Source of the DNA: Anaerotignum sp.
GTDB lineage: Bacteria > Bacillota > Clostridia > Lachnospirales > Anaerotignaceae
Direction of reading: 5' to 3'
Length of the DNA: 7,847 nt
NCBI GenBank assembly: GCA_017442465.1
Contig: JAFRZQ010000101.1
Location: 1-7,847 of the forward strand
Shown here: in pieces, positions 5,518 to 7,847 of the stretch
How positions within the stretch are numbered: position 1 is the stretch's first letter
Layout of the letters: each line of letters opens with the position of its first letter
Translations under genes and position numbers: made by a program
The notes under the pieces: generated by a model
Told to the model about the DNA's origin: nothing
Database searches by the model: none
What the model saw: the letters and a program-made list of their open reading frames with translations, nothing else

Positions 5518-6104
5518 CAGTTCAGTTCAAATATCAGAATACGTTCTCTGTCGTCTTTTCCGGGGAACATGTCTCTGCAGTCTATTTCCTCCACAAAATG
5601 CAGTGCATACATAGTCATCAGATAAACCAGATATTCATCATTGGGATAATAAAAAAACAGCCGCATTTTTCTGGGATGCTCATAATACGACTCTGTAATG
5701 CGCCCCATCACACTTTTCAGAACTTCCACAGAAAAGGGATTGAAAAAATAAAACAGGTCTGCTTCTTTTATGGGAAATTCCGCCGCATCCGCATGGTAAA
5801 AGGTCACACCCTGCCCTTTTACAGCACTGTTTCCATTCTCCTTCGCCTGCTGATAGATATCCCGGTCGTACTCCAGCCCTATGGTCCTGCATCCCACAGT
5901 ATGATGCAGAAACAGCCCCACCCGGCCTTTGCCGCAGCCATAGTCTACAAGAATATTTTCTTTTCGGATATAGCCGCTTTCTGCCAGACGTTCCAGAACG
6001 GCATAAGGGGTCGGTTCATAGGGATGGTGATGCTGATCCGCATGGGCATCCACTCTGCCTGATGTCTGTATCCTTAACTTTTTGTCCCACTGTTCTTCCG
6101 TCAT
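5517..6104 (-). CDS. class I SAM-dependent methyltransferase
   Basis: 195 residues. The SAM-binding motif I is VDYGCGKGRVGLFL (about 53-66), with acidic E78 ending strand 2 (IGLEYD) and HADAAEFP (about 104-111) as the third cofactor loop. FFNPF (about 120-124) occupies the motif IV position; N-P-F resembles the NPP[YF] of enzymes that methylate nitrogen atoms, which hints at a nucleic-acid or protein amide target but does not prove it. The N-terminal HHHPYEPTPYAVLERL (about 25-40) resembles the region before motif I in small rRNA-methyltransferase-like proteins. The target is unknown. ATG 6104 is preferred over 6110 because TAAGG lies 7 nt upstream of it. That SD overlaps the stop codon of the preceding membrane-protein gene (6114-6116), so translation is probably coupled. 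The gene ends at a strong terminator. Confidence 0.82.
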   Translation of the reverse strand: MTEEQWDKKLRIQTSGRVDAHADQHHHPYEPTPYAVLERLAESGYIRKENILVDYGCGKGRVGLFLHHTVGCRTIGLEYDRDIYQQAKENGNSAVKGQGVTFYHADAAEFPIKEADLFYFFNPFSVEVLKSVMGRITESYYEHPRKMRLFFYYPNDEYLVYLMTMYALHFVEEIDCRDMFPGKDDRERILIFELN

Positions 6105-6113
6105 AGCCATACC

Positions 6114-6332
6114 TTATCCAATCATACTTTCCGCAACAATGAACCCATTCATCAGCAGAAAAACCATTATCAGGCAGATCCCAAAAACACCTGCCCAGGG
6201 CAAAATACTGCTTTTGGCCTTCTTCATATGGATGCTATAAACAAAAGCAATGCCGGAAAACATGGCAGCGATCCAGCTGCACAGCAAAAGAATCATATAA
6301 ATCGCTTCCGGAACGATAAGATAATTAGACAT
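6114..6332 (-). CDS. small membrane protein with two transmembrane segments, unknown function
   Basis: 72 residues with two predicted membrane helices, near 10-33 (EAIYMILLLCSWIAAMFSGIAFVY) and 44-66 (LPWAGVFGICLIMVFLLMNGF), joined by a short basic loop (HMKKAKSS). I do not recognise the family. ATG 6332 has AAGGAG 7 nt upstream. The in-frame ATG at 6368 would fall at the predicted transcript start and is rejected. It heads a two-gene unit with the methyltransferase, whose SD overlaps this gene's stop. The tight coupling suggests related roles or simply shared expression. Confidence 0.72.
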   Translation of the reverse strand: MSNYLIVPEAIYMILLLCSWIAAMFSGIAFVYSIHMKKAKSSILPWAGVFGICLIMVFLLMNGFIVAESMIG

Positions 6333-6376
6333 AAACGTTCTCCTTCGTTTTACGATATCTATTTCCATAATCTGAT

Positions 6377-6382
6377 ATTATA
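6377..6382 (-). promoter_or_regulatory. extended -10 promoter of the small membrane protein-methyltransferase unit
   Basis: The minus strand reads TGCTATAAT, a perfect -10 with the TGn extension. The region 17 bp upstream is a T-run (poor -35), which is common for extended -10 promoters. The predicted start is near 6370, leaving a leader of about 38 nt to ATG 6332. Confidence 0.62.
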
Positions 6383-6404
6383 GCACAAAAAATGGCACAA
6401 AAAA
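6383..6404. repeat. tandem GCACAAAAAA direct repeat at a promoter
   Basis: Two identical 10-bp units lie at 6383-6392 and 6395-6404 (plus-strand reading), 12 bp apart. They directly precede the -10 element and overlap the U-tract of the degV terminator. They could be a binding site on one DNA face, or a chance product of the A-rich terminator tail. Confidence 0.45.
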
Positions 6405-6426
6405 AGAGCCCATCCAAAGGATGGGC
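6399..6426 (-). terminator. intrinsic terminator of degV
   Basis: On the minus strand GCCCATCC (6419-6426), loop TTT, and GGATGGGC (6408-6415) form a perfect 8-bp GC-rich stem followed by TCTTTTTTT. It lies 20 nt after the degV stop and separates degV from the next unit. Confidence 0.9.
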
Positions 6427-6445
6427 ATAAAAATCATATCTATTT

Positions 6446-7306
6446 TTATTTTTTTCTGGAGAAACCAGCCAGACCAAAAGCCGCAGGGCCGCCATGGGTC
6501 GTGATCACGCCGCCAGCCTGGATCCATCTGATTTTTTTGAAACCGGCTTCTTTTGCCGCATTTTCCACGACTGCACGCACTTCATCAGAAAAACCGATCA
6601 CAGAAATCAGCCACAGGCATTCTTCTCTGTCCAGATCATATTTTTCGGCAAAGTCTGTTACCAGCTGGGCAGCCACTTTATTCATCTTGCCGCGATATTT
6701 TTTCGTAGCCATCAAAAGACCATCCAGAATTTCGATCACAGGATGCAGATTCAGCAGCTTTGCCCCCAGGAATGCCACATTGCTGACACGGCCGCCGGCA
6801 CGCAGAAATTCCAGATTATCCGGCATAAAGCACATATTGGCTCTTCCGATCAGTTCATTTGCCGCTGCCACCGCTTCATCCATAGTCATATCAGGATTTT
6901 CCTGCAGCAGTTCTGCCATTTTGATCACAATATTGCACTGGCCCGCAGAAACCTGTTTTGTATCGATGATCGTCACATAGTCTCTGTCTTCAGAAGCGAT
7001 CACACAGCTCTGCATAGAGCAGGTCGTAACTGAAGAATATGCCAGATACAGAAGCTGGGCATCGGGATATTTGGCATGGATCTCATCCAGCCTTGTTTCA
7101 AAGTCACCGGGTGTGCTGCCGCTTGTTTTAGGCAGTTTGCCCGTTGTCTGATAATATTCAACGATCCTTTCCACAGGAAAAGTACCATCGTCCAGTGTTT
7201 CATTGTCGAAAGACACATGCATCGGCACGATCTCAACACCATATTCCTTTGCCAGTTCTGCATTGACATCAGAACCTGTTTCTGCGACCAAAATAATTTT
7301 TTTCAT
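6446..7306 (-). CDS. DegV/FakB family fatty-acid-binding protein
   Basis: 286 residues, standard for DegV proteins. In the FakAB system these cytoplasmic proteins hold a fatty acid while the kinase FakA phosphorylates its carboxylate, feeding exogenous fatty acids into phospholipid synthesis. Family marks: the start KKIILVAETGSDVN; KTSGSTPGDF (about 60-69), the conserved T-S-x-S/P-x loop at the lipid carboxylate; IIDTKQVSAGQ (about 113-123); LEFLRAGGRVSN (about 165-176), matching the usual LE-L-KGGR; and the C-terminal ITTHGGPAAFGLAG (about 268-281) with H271. ATG 7306 is preferred over 7342 because GAGGG lies 8 nt upstream and the protein then starts like its relatives. It is a single-gene unit with its own promoter, a striking inverted repeat in that promoter, and a strong terminator. 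No fakA gene is in the window. The ligand is inferred from the family. Confidence 0.88.
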   Translation of the reverse strand: MKKIILVAETGSDVNAELAKEYGVEIVPMHVSFDNETLDDGTFPVERIVEYYQTTGKLPKTSGSTPGDFETRLDEIHAKYPDAQLLYLAYSSVTTCSMQSCVIASEDRDYVTIIDTKQVSAGQCNIVIKMAELLQENPDMTMDEAVAAANELIGRANMCFMPDNLEFLRAGGRVSNVAFLGAKLLNLHPVIEILDGLLMATKKYRGKMNKVAAQLVTDFAEKYDLDREECLWLISVIGFSDEVRAVVENAAKEAGFKKIRWIQAGGVITTHGGPAAFGLAGFSRKK

Positions 7307-7353
7307 AATAAATACCCTCTCTTTGGCTTTGCTTCCAAGCATTATCTGAGAAT

Positions 7354-7382
7354 ATCTTACATGGTTTCAAAAACCATGTCAA
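7354..7382 (-). promoter_or_regulatory. degV promoter with a perfect inverted repeat (putative operator)
   Basis: On the minus strand a consensus TTGACA (7377-7382) and TAAGAT (7354-7359) are 17 bp apart. The spacer is almost entirely a perfect inverted repeat: ACATGGTTT (7359-7367), a 3-bp centre, AAACCATGT (7371-7379), which overlaps both promoter hexamers. Such a layout is typical of a repressor operator. No regulator gene is in the window. Confidence 0.68.
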
Positions 7383-7421
7383 TGGATTTCTTGAACTTCC
7401 ATAAAATTCCTGTTAAGATGC

Positions 7422-7469
7422 AAAAAAGGCACACAGTCCTGCGAAAACAAATCGCTCTACATGCCTTTT
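7422..7469 (-). terminator. intrinsic terminator of the right-edge gene
   Basis: On the minus strand AAAAGGCA (7462-7469) pairs with TGCCTTTT (7424-7431), followed by further T (run of six at 7422-7427). The 30-nt interior contains a 4-bp GCGA/TCGC hairpin (7441-7444, 7452-7455). It begins 4 nt after the stop codon. Confidence 0.72.
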
Positions 7470-7473
7470 CCTT

Positions 7474-7847
7474 TTATCGTTTATCCTCTCTCCATTTCTG
7501 GATTTCCTTTCTTCTTTCCTCCGCTGTTTTTCCTTTCAGTGCATCCAGTTCCAGAAGTACTTTTTCTCCTTTCAGTTCTTCTGTATAAGGAACCAGTCTG
7601 CCGTCCAGATATACATATTCTGCGGAAGTACGGTAGATCGTATTGCTGGAGCCTACCTGACTGATCGTTACAACATCCCAGTCTTTCAGTGTGCTCTTTC
7701 TCAGCTTTATCGTATTTTCATTTACAAATTTACGGGATTGCTTTTCCCCATTGATATAAACATAGCTCCATTTTGTAAAGTTTTCACCAACGATGGTATA
7801 TTCACCATCCAGGCTTTCACTCAGATAGAGGATCTCCGCATCGCGGA
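7474..7847 (-). CDS. C-terminal part of an Ig/IPT-like domain protein (partial)
   Basis: 123 codons up to the stop; the frame stays open to the window edge, so the gene starts outside. I do not recognise the full protein. Residues about 13-75 of the visible part (GEYTIVGENFTKWSYVYINGEKQ, then FVNENTIKL, WDVVTISQVGSSNTIYRTS) follow the pattern of an IPT/TIG immunoglobulin-like domain: I-G-NFT, V-x-V-NG, a strand with N-TI, then V-QVG. A short charged tail with a predicted helix follows (LKGKTAEERRKEIQKWREDKR). Such domains often sit at the C-terminus of extracellular or membrane-bound surface enzymes, including large membrane proteins with extracytoplasmic parts, but the catalytic part is not visible here. 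A terminator follows at once. Confidence 0.65.
   Translation of the reverse strand, partial: RDAEILYLSESLDGEYTIVGENFTKWSYVYINGEKQSRKFVNENTIKLRKSTLKDWDVVTISQVGSSNTIYRTSAEYVYLDGRLVPYTEELKGEKVLLELDALKGKTAEERRKEIQKWREDKR

Noticed and set aside
6494..7033. Long plus-strand ORFs opposite degV
   Set aside because: They are antisense shadows of a clearly conserved DegV protein, with no SD or promoter of their own.
7204..7210. A second exact TGTCGAA (0A box) near the 5' end of degV
   Set aside because: It lies inside the degV coding sequence about 100 nt past the start codon and is explained by the codons there. No promoter is nearby, so I treat it as chance.
1..7847. CRISPR array, tRNA, rRNA, riboswitch or insertion sequence
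   Set aside because: I looked for regularly spaced repeats, cloverleaf or conserved RNA motifs, and terminal inverted repeats with a transposase, and saw none.

Overview
The window looks like chromosomal DNA from an anaerobic, spore-forming Firmicute, most likely a Clostridia/Lachnospirales-type gut bacterium. This rests on a SpoIIM homologue, a Spo0A-family regulator with a well-conserved Spo0A C-terminal domain, an LTA-synthase-type enzyme, a FakB/DegV protein, strong AGGAGG-like ribosome binding sites, sigma-A promoters and many short U-tailed intrinsic terminators. It reads as ordinary core genome. I see no tRNA, rRNA, insertion sequence, prophage or CRISPR array.

Layout. The left edge carries the 3' end of a plus-strand LTA-synthase-family gene. 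Everything else is on the minus strand, so transcription runs from the right edge toward the left. The first gene converges on xerD, and both end at a shared hairpin (347-368). In transcription order the minus-strand genes are: the C-terminal part of an Ig/IPT-like protein (7474-7847); degV (6446-7306); a two-gene unit of a 72-residue membrane protein and a SAM methyltransferase (6332 to 5517); a divergent Spo0A-like response regulator (5302 to 4511); a bitopic membrane protein plus an aspartate-type aminotransferase (4388 to 2643); then, after a short hairpin, a Nudix ADP-sugar pyrophosphatase and spoIIM (2594 to 1441); and finally xerD with its own promoter (1264 to 380).

Many long ORFs have an in-frame upstream ATG that is probably not the start. 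The strong Shine-Dalgarno sequence usually lies between the first and a later ATG, and in two cases a recognisable promoter puts the transcript start at or after the first ATG. The starts given here are therefore often shorter than the longest ORF.

The window is not an obvious undescribed system. The most interesting material is regulatory. A perfect inverted repeat with 9-bp arms fills the degV promoter spacer. A consensus Spo0A box (TGTCGAA) overlaps the predicted transcription start of the Spo0A-like gene, whose receiver domain has an unusual D-R-D acidic pocket. Helically phased A/T tracts lie just upstream of the xerD promoter. Two further promoters contain a dyad or a tandem repeat that could be operators.
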